Source: Rubrivivax sp. (lineage in GTDB: Bacteria > Pseudomonadota > Gammaproteobacteria > Burkholderiales > Burkholderiaceae_C). Taken from it: a DNA stretch of 64,000 nt. Under the pieces are notes generated by a model. That model was not told the DNA's origin. It did no database searches and saw only the letters and a program-made list of their open reading frames with translations. This document shows positions 1 through 11,225 of this stretch, piece by piece. Each line of letters begins with the position of its first letter. Within the stretch, counting starts at the first letter, position 1. Where the stretch lies: the NCBI GenBank assembly GCA_022843905.1, contig JALHMT010000023.1:20937-84936 (forward strand), read 5' to 3'. The translations under genes and the position numbers were made by a program.

Positions 1-1839
<1,839 letters not shown>

Positions 1840-1908
1840 GGTCAGGAATATTCCCGGGCAAGGGGGGAGACGGCCAAGCGGCCGACGCGGATCCGGCTCC
1901 GCCGGTCC

Positions 1909-1936
1909 GCTGGGGGCGCCCCCGTGGGGGGGCTGA
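1909..1936. repeat. GC-rich palindromic intergenic element
   Basis: Within the 199-base gap between dppD and dppC there is a run of alternating G and C blocks (ctgggggcgcccccgtgggg) that can fold into a short strong hairpin. A related, clearer double hairpin sits at 13041-13085. Such REP-like hairpins are scattered between genes in many Burkholderiales genomes. It may stabilise or attenuate the dpp messenger between permease and ATPase genes; that role is inference. Confidence 0.45.
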
Positions 1937-2038
1937 GGCTGGACAAGAAAGGTCCAGTGGACGCTTCTTGCCTGCCGAAGAGCCGAGCTGCTGGCTCGGC
2001 GCGGCCTGCAATGTGTGCCGAAGGCGCTACGGGGGGGG

Positions 2039-2980
2039 TCACAGCACTCGCCTGGGGTCGAGGGCGTCGCGCAGGCCGTCGCCGATGAAGTTGATGGTCA
2101 GCACGGCGATGAAGATGGCCAGGCCCGGGAACATGGCCCAGTGCACGGCGATGTCGAGGTAGTCGCGGCTGTCGTTGAGGATGCGGCCCCAGGTCGGGAT
2201 GTCGGGCGGGAAGCCCAGGCCCAGGAAGCTGAGCGTGCTCTCGGCGATGATGGCCGCGGCGATGTTGATGGTGGCCGCCACGATCACCGGCCCGATGGCG
2301 TTGGGCAGGATGTGGCGCACCACCTGCCGCTGCGTGCTGGCGCCCAGGGCGCGCGCGGCCTCGACGAATTCCTTCTCGCGCAGGCTGAAGAACTGCGCGC
2401 GCACCAGCCGCGCCACTGGCATCCAGCTCAAGCCGCCGATGACGAGCACGATGAGCAGGAAGATGCCCACCTCGGGCCCGAACACCGCCTTCAACGGGTC
2501 GCGGAAGAAGAAGATCAGCAGCAGCAGCAGCGGCAGTTGCGGCAGGCTCAGGAAGAGGTCGGTCAGCCACATCAGGAAGGCGTCGACCCAGCCGCGGGAG
2601 ATGCCGGCGATGGCGCCCACCACCACCCCGATCACGATGCCTGTCAGCATGGCGGCCACGCCCACGGCCAGCGAGATGCGGCCGCCGTAGAGCATGCGTG
2701 CCAGCAGGTCGCGTCCGAGGTCGTCGGTGCCCAGGGGGTGGGCGCTCGAAGGGCCCTTCAGCCGCGCGGTGAAATCGATGTCGTTGATGCCGATCTTGTA
2801 GACCAGCGGGCCCAGCAGCACGGCCAGAGACAGGATGCCCAGCAGCCACAGGCTGGCGTAGGCCAACCTGTGGCGCTTGAATCTCCGCCAGGCCTCGGCC
2901 CAGGGGGAGGTGCTGACCGGCTTGCGCGGCTCAGCGGTAGCTGATGCGGGGGTCGAGCCAGCCATAGAGGAGGTCTGCAA
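2039..2980 (-). CDS. dppC: Dipeptide ABC transporter permease, DppC/OppC type
   Basis: Inner-membrane permease of the peptide importer, up to 313 residues. An N-terminal cytoplasmic stretch (WAEAWRRFKRHRLAY) precedes the first membrane helix, then about five more helices follow. The coupling-helix EAA loop is seen as EFVEAARALGAS near residue 200, the contact point for the ATPases. The ATG at 2980 overlaps the end of dppB by 50 bases; a second ATG at 2965 (MAGSTP) is an alternative start. It is co-transcribed with dppA and dppB upstream. Confidence 0.93.
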   Translation of the reverse strand: MQTSSMAGSTPASATAEPRKPVSTSPWAEAWRRFKRHRLAYASLWLLGILSLAVLLGPLVYKIGINDIDFTARLKGPSSAHPLGTDDLGRDLLARMLYGGRISLAVGVAAMLTGIVIGVVVGAIAGISRGWVDAFLMWLTDLFLSLPQLPLLLLLIFFFRDPLKAVFGPEVGIFLLIVLVIGGLSWMPVARLVRAQFFSLREKEFVEAARALGASTQRQVVRHILPNAIGPVIVAATINIAAAIIAESTLSFLGLGFPPDIPTWGRILNDSRDYLDIAVHWAMFPGLAIFIAVLTINFIGDGLRDALDPRRVL

Positions 2981-3890
2981 TCAGGTTGAAGGCCACGACC
3001 AGGATCGCGAACACGAAGGTCACGGCCATGATCACCGGCGTGTCGTTGCGCAGGATGCTGTCGATGAGCAGGCTACCGACGCCGGGGATGCGGAAGATCT
3101 GTTCGGTCACGATGGCGCCGCCGAAGATGCCCGGCATCTGCAGCGCCACCAGCGTGACCACCGGAATGAGCGCGTTGCGCACCACGTGCTTGATGATCAC
3201 GATGCGCTCCTTGAGGCCCTTGCTGCGCGCCGTGGTGACGTAGTCGAGCTTGACCACGTCGAGCACGCTGGAGCGCACGTAGCGCATCCAGCTCGCCGCC
3301 TGGAACAGGCCCAGCACCATGATGGGCATGATGCTCTGCTTGAACTGCACCACCCACCATTCCCAGCCGGTGGCGCGCACCTCGCTCTGGAACACGAAGG
3401 GGAACCAGCCGAGGTAGATGCTGAAGAACAGGATGAACAGCAGCCCGGTGAAGAAGGTCGGCAGCGAAAAGCCGATGAAGCTCAGCGTGCTGGCGATGCG
3501 GTCGAACCAGGAATAGGGCCTGACGGCCGCCAGGATGCCCACCGGCAAGGCGATGGCCAGCGCCACCAGCTGGCTCAGACCGATGATGGCGATGGTCACC
3601 GGCAGCCGCTGCCAGATCAGCGTGTCGACGTCGAGCCGGCTGATGAAGGAGAAGCCCCAGTCCCCCTTGAGCATGCTGGTCAGCCAGTGCCAGTAGCGCT
3701 GCCAGACGGGGTCGTCCAGGCCCAGGCTGGCGCGCAGCTGCATGCGCACTTCGGGCGGGACGTTGGGGTTGGTGGCCAGCTCCTCGAACGGGTCGCCGGG
3801 TGCCAGTGCCAGCACCATGAACAGCACGACGCTGATGCCCAGCAGGCTGGGCAGCGCGATCATCAGGCGGCGCAGGATGTAGTAACCCAA
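2931..3890 (-). CDS. dppB: Dipeptide ABC transporter permease, DppB/OppB type, probable TTG start
   Basis: Second inner-membrane permease, partner of DppC. The sequence GYYILRRLMIALPSLLGIS is the standard N-terminus of the family, and an EAA loop (DYVTTARSKGLKE) is present near residue 210. No ATG precedes this N-terminus sensibly; the nearest candidate is a TTG at 3890 with an AAGAGAG ribosome-binding sequence about five bases upstream, giving 319 residues. The frame stays open to an ATG at 3983, but those extra residues (arginine and proline rich) do not look like the family. The stop overlaps the start of dppC. Confidence 0.9.
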   Translation of the reverse strand: MGYYILRRLMIALPSLLGISVVLFMVLALAPGDPFEELATNPNVPPEVRMQLRASLGLDDPVWQRYWHWLTSMLKGDWGFSFISRLDVDTLIWQRLPVTIAIIGLSQLVALAIALPVGILAAVRPYSWFDRIASTLSFIGFSLPTFFTGLLFILFFSIYLGWFPFVFQSEVRATGWEWWVVQFKQSIMPIMVLGLFQAASWMRYVRSSVLDVVKLDYVTTARSKGLKERIVIIKHVVRNALIPVVTLVALQMPGIFGGAIVTEQIFRIPGVGSLLIDSILRNDTPVIMAVTFVFAILVVAFNLIADLLYGWLDPRISYR

Positions 3891-4042
3891 GAGAACTCTC
3901 TTCGTGAGTCGTTCGACGGGATCAGGGCCCGCGGGGACGCCGCGCGGCACCCGAGCCCGCATGCAGCACACCAGCCGTACCACCGTACGGCCTGGCGCGC
4001 AGACGCGGGATCGGGCCGCTCAGCAGCCCCGGGGGATGCCGA

Positions 4043-5833
4043 TCAGGCTTCCTTGAACCAGTGCGCAAGAGCCCACATGTCGTTGTCCCAGCCCGACAGC
4101 GGTGCCGACAGCTTGGTGCCGGCGGCCGACACGCGCGGCCGGAACACCACCGGGATGATGTGGTGGGTGGCGCCGATGAGGTCGTTCATGCGGATGAAGA
4201 GCGCCGCGCGCTTGACCGGATCGAGTTCGCTCTGCGCGGCGATGTGGGCCTTGTCGTACTCGTCGTTCTTCCAGCGCAGGATGTTGCGCTTGGCCCACTT
4301 GTTCTCCTTCTGCGCCATCTCCCAGGAGCAGTACTGCTCCATGAACAGCTGCGGGTCGGGCTGCGTCATGGTGGTGGTGTACATCTGCATGTCGCACCAG
4401 AACTTGGTGTAGGTGTCCGGGTTGGCCTGGTCGCCGCCGAAGAAGACGGCCGCCGTCACGCTCTTGAGCTCGAGGTCGATGCCGGCCTTGCTGCAGGCGC
4501 TCTTGATGATGGCCTGCGTGTCCTGGCGCGGCTTGTTCACCGAGGTCTGGAACACGAACTTGAGCTTGGTGCCGCCCTTGGCGCGGATGCCGTCGGAGCC
4601 GCGCACCCAGCCGGCGGCGTCGAGCATCTGGTTGGCCTTGTCGACGTTGAACTCGAACTTCAGGTTGTTGCTGCGGTAGCGCGGCGGGTTGTTCAGGAAG
4701 TTCGCCGTGGCCACGCCGGTGCGGCCGTAGATGAAGTCCATCACCCCCTTGCGGTCGACCAGCAGGGCCATGGCGTCACGCACGGCCTTGTCGCTGAAGG
4801 CCGGGTGCTTGCTGCTGGCGTGGGCCCGCTCACCCTGGACTTCGTTCCAGGGGTCGGTGACGCTGAGCTGGATGAATTCGATGTTGCCGCCGGGGACGAT
4901 GGTCACCTTGCCGCGGCCGCCGCCTTCCAGGCCCTTGAGGATCTCGTCGGCCACCTGCAGGTTCCAGGCGTAGTCGTACTCGCCCGTCTGCAGCACGGCG
5001 CGCGCCGCGCTGGTGGCGTCGCCGCCGCCCTTCATCTCCAGGCGGTCGAAGTGGGGCCGGTTGGGCACGTGGTAGCTGGCGTTGGCCTCGGCCAGCACGA
5101 GGTCGCCCGGCTTGAAGTCGACGATCTTGTAGGGACCCGTGCCCACCGGGCGCGTGTTGGCGGGAGCCTCGCGCGACTTCGCGCCCATGAAGTCCTTGAA
5201 GACGTGGCGCGGGATGATCATGCCCACGGTGCCGACGAAGGGCTCGGCCCAGAACGGCGTGGGCTTGGGGAACTGCACGCGCACCGTGTGCGAGTCGACC
5301 TTGGTGACGACGATGTCGCGGTAGGTGCTGATCCAGCTGGTGCTGGTGGCCGGATCCTTGTGATATTCCCAGTTGAAGACCACGTCGTCGGCGGTGAAGG
5401 GCTGGCCGTCGTGCCAGGTCACGCCGCGCTTGAGCTTCCAGACGACGCTGCGGCCATCGGCCGACAGGCCACCGTTGGCGGCGGTCGGGATCTCGGCGGC
5501 CAGCGCCGGCACCAGGTTGCCTTCGGCGTCCCAGCCGGCCAGCGGCTCGTAGAAGATGCGCGAGCCTTCCTGTTCCTTGGTGCCGGTGGCGAACTGCGGG
5601 TTCAGCAGCACGGGGCCCTGCCACCACAGCAGCTTCAGGGTGCCGCCGCCCCCACGCTTGGTGGGCTTGTAGGGGATGGCCGTCTGCGCCTGCGCGACGC
5701 CGGAGTGCATCAGCATCATCGAAGCCATCGGCGCCGTGAGGCCGAGGCCGACCATCTGCTGAATGAAGGAACGGCGGGGCAGCTTGCCCTCGCGGACTTC
5801 CTCGATCAGTTCACGCAGTTCGCGTTCTTGCAT
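4043..5833 (-). CDS. dppA: Periplasmic peptide-binding protein of the dpp ABC transporter (SBP_bac_5)
   Basis: Extracytoplasmic solute-binding protein, 596 residues, that captures peptides or related substrates and delivers them to DppBC. The ATG at 5833 has a GGAGG ribosome-binding site eight bases upstream and is preferred over the upstream ATG at 5887. The N-terminus contains a twin-arginine-like signal (RRSFIQQMVGLGL) ending near HSGVAQAQ, so Tat export is possible. The family's domain follows, with motifs such as WKLKRGVTWHDGQPFTADDV. It is the first gene of the dppABCDF operon; about 150 bases including possible hairpins separate it from dppB. The true ligand cannot be read from sequence; the neighbouring N-acyl amino acid hydrolases make N-acylated amino acids a candidate. 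Confidence 0.93.
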   Translation of the reverse strand: MQERELRELIEEVREGKLPRRSFIQQMVGLGLTAPMASMMLMHSGVAQAQTAIPYKPTKRGGGGTLKLLWWQGPVLLNPQFATGTKEQEGSRIFYEPLAGWDAEGNLVPALAAEIPTAANGGLSADGRSVVWKLKRGVTWHDGQPFTADDVVFNWEYHKDPATSTSWISTYRDIVVTKVDSHTVRVQFPKPTPFWAEPFVGTVGMIIPRHVFKDFMGAKSREAPANTRPVGTGPYKIVDFKPGDLVLAEANASYHVPNRPHFDRLEMKGGGDATSAARAVLQTGEYDYAWNLQVADEILKGLEGGGRGKVTIVPGGNIEFIQLSVTDPWNEVQGERAHASSKHPAFSDKAVRDAMALLVDRKGVMDFIYGRTGVATANFLNNPPRYRSNNLKFEFNVDKANQMLDAAGWVRGSDGIRAKGGTKLKFVFQTSVNKPRQDTQAIIKSACSKAGIDLELKSVTAAVFFGGDQANPDTYTKFWCDMQMYTTTMTQPDPQLFMEQYCSWEMAQKENKWAKRNILRWKNDEYDKAHIAAQSELDPVKRAALFIRMNDLIGATHHIIPVVFRPRVSAAGTKLSAPLSGWDNDMWALAHWFKEA

Positions 5834-5979
5834 GTTCAAACCTCCAAGACAAGAAAAAAGACGGGCCACCTTGCGCCGCGCCTGCATGCTAAGGGCTGGC
5901 CTCGAAGTTCATATCGGGGTCCGCCCGGGCTCCCGGGCTGGGCGATACTGGACGGGCACCAGCCCTCCGGACACCCGCC

Positions 5980-6852
5980 TTGCCCCTCAACGACGACGTG
6001 CTCACCGTCTTCGGCCCCGCCCGGGCCGAGCGGCCCCTGGTGCTGGATTCCCCCCACTCCGGACGGCTGATGCCGGCCGACTTCGACGCCGCGCTGACGC
6101 CTGAAGACCTGAGGGACGGGGAGGACTGCTTCATCGATGAGCTCTTCCGGCCAGCAGAAGCAAGAGGCATACCGCTGTTGGCCGCGATGTTCCCGCGCAC
6201 CTACATCGACGCCAACCGTCACGCAGGCGACATCGACCCCGACCTGCTCGACGCCCCCTGGCCCGACCTGTTCCAGCCCAGCGGCAAGGCGCGTTTGGGC
6301 AAGGCCCTGATCTGGCGCACGCTGGACGACGGCCGGCCCATCTACGCCCGGCGCCTGGGCGTGGCCGAGGTGCGTCGCCGCATCGACCTCTATCACCGGC
6401 CCTACCACCAGATGCTGCGTGCGCTGCTGGATGACGCGCATGCGCGCTTCGGCTTCGTCCAGCACATCAACTGTCATTCGATGAATCCGGTCAGCGGTGC
6501 GATGGGCGAGGGCGGGGCAGGGGTCGCGCGCGCCGATTTCGTGCTCGGCGACCGCGACGGCACCACCTGCGCCCCGGAATTCACCGCCTTCGTGCGCGAA
6601 CGCCTGTCGGCGCTGGGCTACGAGGTCAAGGTCAACGACCCGTTCAAGGGCGTGGAACTGGTGCGCGCCTACGCCGACCCCGCTGCCGGGCGACACAGCC
6701 TGCAGCTGGAGATCAACAAGCGCCTGTACATGCACGACACCCGGCGCGAGCCGAATGCACACTTCACCGTGCTGCAGGCGCAGCTGATCCGCCTGCTGGA
6801 CGACATCCATCACCAATTCGCCCCGGAGCGCACCGATGGCCGCAACCTTTGA
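5980..6852 (+). CDS. N-formylglutamate amidohydrolase family protein
   Basis: Predicted zinc hydrolase of the N-formylglutamate amidohydrolase family (HutG-like), which releases formate from N-formylglutamate or related N-acyl amino acids. Family landmarks are the N-terminal LVLDSPHSGR segment, YIDANRHAGDIDPD near residue 75 and HINCHSMNP near 165. It is 290 residues and starts at a TTG (5980). It is divergent from dppA and overlaps the next gene by 17 bases. No other histidine-utilisation gene is present, so the substrate may be another N-acyl amino acid. Confidence 0.85.
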   Translation: MPLNDDVLTVFGPARAERPLVLDSPHSGRLMPADFDAALTPEDLRDGEDCFIDELFRPAEARGIPLLAAMFPRTYIDANRHAGDIDPDLLDAPWPDLFQPSGKARLGKALIWRTLDDGRPIYARRLGVAEVRRRIDLYHRPYHQMLRALLDDAHARFGFVQHINCHSMNPVSGAMGEGGAGVARADFVLGDRDGTTCAPEFTAFVRERLSALGYEVKVNDPFKGVELVRAYADPAAGRHSLQLEINKRLYMHDTRREPNAHFTVLQAQLIRLLDDIHHQFAPERTDGRNL

Positions 6853-7801
6853 CATCCCCCCGATCGAACTGCAGCCGCCCGACCTGGCACCCTTCCGCCA
6901 GGGCAACACCGGTGTGGACTACGTGCACGTGCTGGACTCCGGCAAGCCGGGGCCGAACGTCATGGTGCAGGCCTTGACGCACGGCAACGAGATCTGCGGC
7001 GCGCTGGCACTGGTCTGGCTGTTCGGCCAGAACGTGCGGCCGCGGCAGGGCCGGCTCACGCTGGCCTTCGCCAACGTCGAGGCCTTCTCGCGCTTCGACC
7101 ACTCCCGGCCGCATCTGTCGCGTTATGTCGACGAGGACTACAACCGCGTCTGGGGTGACGAGCAGCTGCTGGGGCCGCGCGACTCGGTCGAACTGCGCCG
7201 TGCACGCGAATTGCGGCCCTTCGTCGACGATGCCGACCTGCTGCTGGACATCCATTCGATGCACGAGCCCTGCCGGCCGATCATGGTCTGCGGCCGCGTC
7301 GACAAGAACGCGGCCTATGCCTGCGAGCTGGGCGTGCCCGAGGACGTGCTGATCGACACCGGCCATCCGGCGGGACTGCGCATGATCGAGCGCGGCGGCT
7401 TCGGCGACCCCGCGAGCCCGAAGAAGGCGCTGCTCATCGAGTGCGGCCAGCACTGGGAGCGCGCGGCCGAAGACGTCGCCATCGACACCACGGTGCGCTT
7501 CCTGGCGCTCACGGGTGCCGTCGATCCGGCCTGGGCCGAGGCGCGTTTCCGCCTGCCATTGCCTCAGCGGCAGCGTGTGGTGCGCGTCACCGAGGCCGTG
7601 GTGGCGCGTTCGCTCGACTTCCACTTCCTGGTGCCCATCAGCGGCCTGGGGGTGGTGGCCAAGGCCGGCACGCCGATCGCCCGCGACGGCGACCACACCT
7701 GGGTCGCGCCCTATGACGACACGGTGCTGGTGATGCCGGGGCTGACGCACCTGCGGCCGGGCAACACCCAGGTGCGGCTGGGACGCTACGTCGAGGCCTG
7801 A
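6836..7801 (+). CDS. Succinylglutamate desuccinylase/aspartoacylase (AstE/AspA) family protein
   Basis: Predicted zinc carboxypeptidase-fold amidohydrolase of 321 residues, removing an acyl group from an N-acyl amino acid. The zinc-binding motif is visible as THGNEICGA near residue 46, and a second ligand region as LLLDIHSMH near 140. It overlaps the N-formylglutamate amidohydrolase by 17 bases and precedes an acyl-CoA ligase by 15 bases, so the three form one operon. The context suggests cleavage of N-acyl amino acids followed by CoA activation of the released acid. Confidence 0.85.
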   Translation: MAATFDIPPIELQPPDLAPFRQGNTGVDYVHVLDSGKPGPNVMVQALTHGNEICGALALVWLFGQNVRPRQGRLTLAFANVEAFSRFDHSRPHLSRYVDEDYNRVWGDEQLLGPRDSVELRRARELRPFVDDADLLLDIHSMHEPCRPIMVCGRVDKNAAYACELGVPEDVLIDTGHPAGLRMIERGGFGDPASPKKALLIECGQHWERAAEDVAIDTTVRFLALTGAVDPAWAEARFRLPLPQRQRVVRVTEAVVARSLDFHFLVPISGLGVVAKAGTPIARDGDHTWVAPYDDTVLVMPGLTHLRPGNTQVRLGRYVEA

Positions 7802-7816
7802 ATTGCGGAGCGCAGC

Positions 7817-9349
7817 ATGAACCTGGCCTTGTGGCTGCAGCGCAGCGCTGCGGCCTTCGGCGACAAGGCGGCGGTGGCGCAGGGCCTGAACGCCGTCTGG
7901 ACCTTCGCGCAGTTCGAAGCCGCTTCACGGAGCGCCGCTGCGGCCCTGGCGCGAACGGGTGTCGGCGCCGGCGACCGCGTGGCCCTGTTCATGGACAACG
8001 CGCCGGCCTACCTGAAGGCGCTGTGGGGCGCTTGGTGGCTGGGGGCGGTCGTGGTGCCCATGAACGCCCGCCTGCACGGCCGCGAAGCCGGCTGGATCGT
8101 GGGGCACTGCGGGGCCCGGGTGGCGGTGGTCGATGCGAAGCACCGCCTCGAACTGCAGCCCTTCGCACCCGAGGCATGCCTGCTGATCGATGCCGACGCG
8201 CTGGGCGCCGACAGCCTGCCGGGCGGGCCGGCAGCCCGGCACGAAGACGACGCTGCCTGGCTCTTCTACACCAGCGGCACCACCGGGCGACCCAAGGGTG
8301 TGACGCTGACCCACCGCAACCTGCGCTGGTGCAGCATGGCCTACGTGGCCACGGTGCAGCCGGTGTCGCCCGGCGACAGCTGCCTGCACCCCGCGCCGCT
8401 GTCGCACGGCAGCGGTCTGTACCACCTGCCCTACGTGATGAACGGCGGCGTCAACGTCGTCACGGCCAACGGCGGCCTGGACGAAGCCGAGTTCTTCGTG
8501 CTGGCCGCGCGCTGGCGCAACGCGTCCTGCTTCGCCGCGCCGACCATCGTGCGCCGACTGGCCGCCCATGCGCGCGAACACCGCCCGCCGCTGGACGGCC
8601 TGGCCACGCTGGTCTATGGCGGCGCGCCGATGTACCTGGCCGACCTGGAAGAAGCGCGCGAAGCGCTGGGCCCGCACCTGGCCCAGATCTACGGCCAGGG
8701 CGAGAGCCCGATGACCATCACCGTGCTGCCGCGGGCTGTGATCGAGGACCGCGCCCACCCGCGCTGGCGCGAGCGCATGGCTTCGGTGGGCCTTGCGCAG
8801 CCGATGGTCGAGGTCTCGATCCGCGGTGCCGACGGCCAGCCACTGGCCCCCGGCGAGACCGGCGAGGTCTGCGTGCGCGGCGAAGTCGTCATGGCCGGGT
8901 ACTGGCAGCAGCCCGAGGCCACGGCCGCGGCGCTGCGCGAGGGCTGGCTGTGGACCGGCGACATCGGCCGGCTCGACCAGGAAGGCTTCCTCACGCTGCT
9001 GGACCGCAGCAAGGACCTGGTGATCAGCGGCGGCAACAACATCTACCCGCGCGAGGTCGAAGAGGTGCTGCTGCAGCACCCGGCAGTGGCCGAGGTCAGC
9101 GTGATCGGCCGGCCCGACCCCGAGTGGGGCGAGTCGCTGGTGGCCTACGTGGTGCTGCGCGAGCCGCTGGGCATCGAAGCGCTGGACGCGCACTGTCTGG
9201 CGCACATCGCACGCTACAAGCGGCCCAAGGCCTGGCGCATCGTCGACGCGTTGCCGAAGAACAACTACGGCAAGGTGCTGAAGACCGAACTGCGGCAGCG
9301 CGAGGCCGGGCGCAGCGCGCCGCCTGGCGAGGCTCAGGGCGCGAACTGA
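7817..9349 (+). CDS. AMP-dependent acyl-CoA synthetase (class I adenylate-forming)
   Basis: Activates a carboxylic acid to its CoA thioester through an acyl-adenylate. It is 510 residues, typical for the family. The P-loop FYTSGTTGRPKG lies near residue 150, the A5 motif IYGQGESPMT near 293, the A7 motif WLWTGDIGRLDQEGF near 378 and the A8 hinge DLVISGGNNIYPREVEE near 400; the catalytic lysine is in PKNNYGKVLK near the C-terminus. It is the third gene of the 5980-9349 operon. Substrate is unknown. Its stop overlaps the convergent kinase gene by 16 bases. Confidence 0.9.
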   Translation: MNLALWLQRSAAAFGDKAAVAQGLNAVWTFAQFEAASRSAAAALARTGVGAGDRVALFMDNAPAYLKALWGAWWLGAVVVPMNARLHGREAGWIVGHCGARVAVVDAKHRLELQPFAPEACLLIDADALGADSLPGGPAARHEDDAAWLFYTSGTTGRPKGVTLTHRNLRWCSMAYVATVQPVSPGDSCLHPAPLSHGSGLYHLPYVMNGGVNVVTANGGLDEAEFFVLAARWRNASCFAAPTIVRRLAAHAREHRPPLDGLATLVYGGAPMYLADLEEAREALGPHLAQIYGQGESPMTITVLPRAVIEDRAHPRWRERMASVGLAQPMVEVSIRGADGQPLAPGETGEVCVRGEVVMAGYWQQPEATAAALREGWLWTGDIGRLDQEGFLTLLDRSKDLVISGGNNIYPREVEEVLLQHPAVAEVSVIGRPDPEWGESLVAYVVLREPLGIEALDAHCLAHIARYKRPKAWRIVDALPKNNYGKVLKTELRQREAGRSAPPGEAQGAN

Positions 9350-11010
9350 TACCGGATGGCGGCGGGCCGCTCGGGCGTCACCGTCACCGTCACGCTGTAG
9401 GGCGCGAATTCGTCGTTGCGCAGCGTGATCGTGTGTGTGCCGGCCGGCAGCGTCATGCGCGTCACGGGCGGCGTCATGCCGGCGTCCTGGCCGTTGATCT
9501 CGATGTGCGCCCAGGGCCCGACGGCGAACTGCACCTGTCCGGTGGCCGAGGTCGCGGCCGTGGCGGCTGCGGTGCCGGCCGTGACGGCGGCGGGCGTGCG
9601 AGAAGGGGGCAGGGCCGCCGCGGACAGCGCCGGCGGCGGGGCATTGGGCGAGGAGGTCGGGCCAAGGGGAGCGCGCGATGACGCGTCCGAGGGCGCGGCT
9701 TCAGCCACGGGCCGTGCGGCAGAGGCAGTGCCCGGCGCTGTGGCCGTGGCCTCCGCGCGTGTGTCCGCGACCGTGGCCGCGGGCGGGACGGCCGATGCGA
9801 CCGCTGGAGCGACAGGCGTTGCTGTCGCCGTGGAAGTCGCCACGGAGTGCGCCACTGAGGGCGCCACCGAAGGCGCCACCGAAGGCGCCACCGAAGGCGC
9901 GTTCATCGCGGTGTCGGCTCCCGAGGGTGCCTGTGGCCTCGTGCCCAGAGCCCACCAGGCGGCAACGGCCAGCAAGGTCGCGCCCAGCGTTGCAAGGACC
10001 TTGCCCTGCCGGGACCGTGCGTTCAGCGCGGAAGCAGGGACGGGCGGCGCCGTCGCAGCGGCCTCCGCCTCCGCCTGCGTCTGCGAGCCCCAGCGCCGCA
10101 AGGCCTGCGAGAACTCGGCCGCCGTGGCGTAGCGGTCGGCCGCCGCGGGCGCCATCGCCCGTGCGACGATCTGCGCCAGGGCCGCCGGCACCGCCGGCTG
10201 CAGCGCCTGCACGGCCACCGGCGTGCCGGCCTGGACGGCCGCCGCGATGGACTCCAGCGAGTGGCCGTCGAAGGCCTTGCGGCCGGTCAACAGTTCGTAG
10301 AGCACGACGCCCAGCGAGTAGATGTCGGCGCGTGCGTCGATCTCGGCGCCGGCCAGCTGTTCGGGCGCCAGGTAGTGCGGCGAGCCGGCGACGAATCCCT
10401 CGAGTTCCGGCGCGGCCACGCCGGCCGCGCGCGCGATGCCGAAGTCCAGCACCTTGGGACGGAAGCGTCGCGTCAGGAAGATGTTGCCGGGCTTGATGTC
10501 GCAATGCACCACCCCGCGGCCATGGGCGTAGGCCAGGGCGTCGGCCACGCGGCGCACGATCTGCGCGGCGCGTTCCGGGCTGGGCAGCCAGCCGGCATCG
10601 AGCGCCTGGCGCAGGTCGCGCCCGTGCAGGCGCTCCATCGCGATGTAGACGCCGTGCGCCGACAGCCCGGCATCGTGCACCGTGACGATGTAGCGGTGGT
10701 TCAGTCCGCCCGCGGTGCGCGCCTCGTTCAGGAAGATGCCGTCCAGCGCGACGCGCGAAGGCATAGCCACCTTGAACTGCAGTGTCTTGACGGCCACGGC
10801 GCGCGACAGCAGGGGGTCCCAGGCCTCGTAGACCGTGCCCAGCCCGCCTTCGGCCAGCTTGTGCTTCAGTGCGTAGCGGCCGATGTGGGACAGCGTGGGC
10901 TCGGCGGCCACGGCGCCTTCGTCGGGCGCGGGGTCGAAGCCGAAGTCGGTGACGATGTCCAGCGGGCCGGAGTCGTGTCCCTCGGCGCCGGGCGGCAGGG
11001 TGTCGTCCAT
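9334..11010 (-). CDS. Membrane-anchored serine/threonine protein kinase with C-terminal PEGA domain
   Basis: Eukaryotic-type (PknB-like) kinase. The glycine-rich loop is KLAEGGLGTVYEA, the VAIK lysine is in AVAVKTL, the catalytic loop is VVHCDIKPGNIFL (the usual HRD reads HCD), and the activation segment begins DFGIARA; an APEQLAG motif follows. After the kinase core comes one membrane helix (VLATLGATLLAVAAWWAL), an Ala/Pro/Ser/Thr-rich linker with VAPS repeats, then a PEGA-like beta domain (THTITLRNDEFAPYSVTV). The ATG at 11010 is used here; an in-frame GTG at 11097 would add 29 residues. Neither has a strong ribosome-binding site. The 3' end overlaps the convergent acyl-CoA ligase. Confidence 0.88.
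   Translation of the reverse strand: MDDTLPPGAEGHDSGPLDIVTDFGFDPAPDEGAVAAEPTLSHIGRYALKHKLAEGGLGTVYEAWDPLLSRAVAVKTLQFKVAMPSRVALDGIFLNEARTAGGLNHRYIVTVHDAGLSAHGVYIAMERLHGRDLRQALDAGWLPSPERAAQIVRRVADALAYAHGRGVVHCDIKPGNIFLTRRFRPKVLDFGIARAAGVAAPELEGFVAGSPHYLAPEQLAGAEIDARADIYSLGVVLYELLTGRKAFDGHSLESIAAAVQAGTPVAVQALQPAVPAALAQIVARAMAPAAADRYATAAEFSQALRRWGSQTQAEAEAAATAPPVPASALNARSRQGKVLATLGATLLAVAAWWALGTRPQAPSGADTAMNAPSVAPSVAPSVAPSVAHSVATSTATATPVAPAVASAVPPAATVADTRAEATATAPGTASAARPVAEAAPSDASSRAPLGPTSSPNAPPPALSAAALPPSRTPAAVTAGTAAATAATSATGQVQFAVGPWAHIEINGQDAGMTPPVTRMTLPAGTHTITLRNDEFAPYSVTVTVTPERPAAIRYQFAP
9849..9896 (-). repeat. Tandem 12-base repeat inside the kinase linker
   Basis: Four head-to-tail copies of a 12-base unit (gcgccaccgaag on the plus strand; the first copy has two differences) encode the repeating Ser-Val-Ala-Pro linker of the kinase. 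Being in multiples of three, copy-number changes would lengthen or shorten the extracytoplasmic linker without breaking the frame. Confidence 0.8.
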
Positions 11011-11225
11011 GTTCGGCGGCAAGGCCTGCACGGTCGACTGGAAAACCGAGATCGGATGGCCGGCGGCATCGCGCGCCGGAGAGAGGTCGTGTCCCACCGC
11101 CGGGAGCTTACGGGGCCCGAAGGCGCCGGCGGTATCAAAAGCGTGGGATCCTGCGCCCGGTTAACGGCTTGTCACGCATTGGCCGGAGGGGCCGTGACAT
11201 TCTTGCTCCCGGGAACAGGGGGCGC

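Noticed and set aside
4061..6070. A 669-residue plus-strand frame opposite dppA
   Set aside because: dppA is clearly coding with a ribosome-binding site and family motifs; the opposite frame has no recognisable domain.
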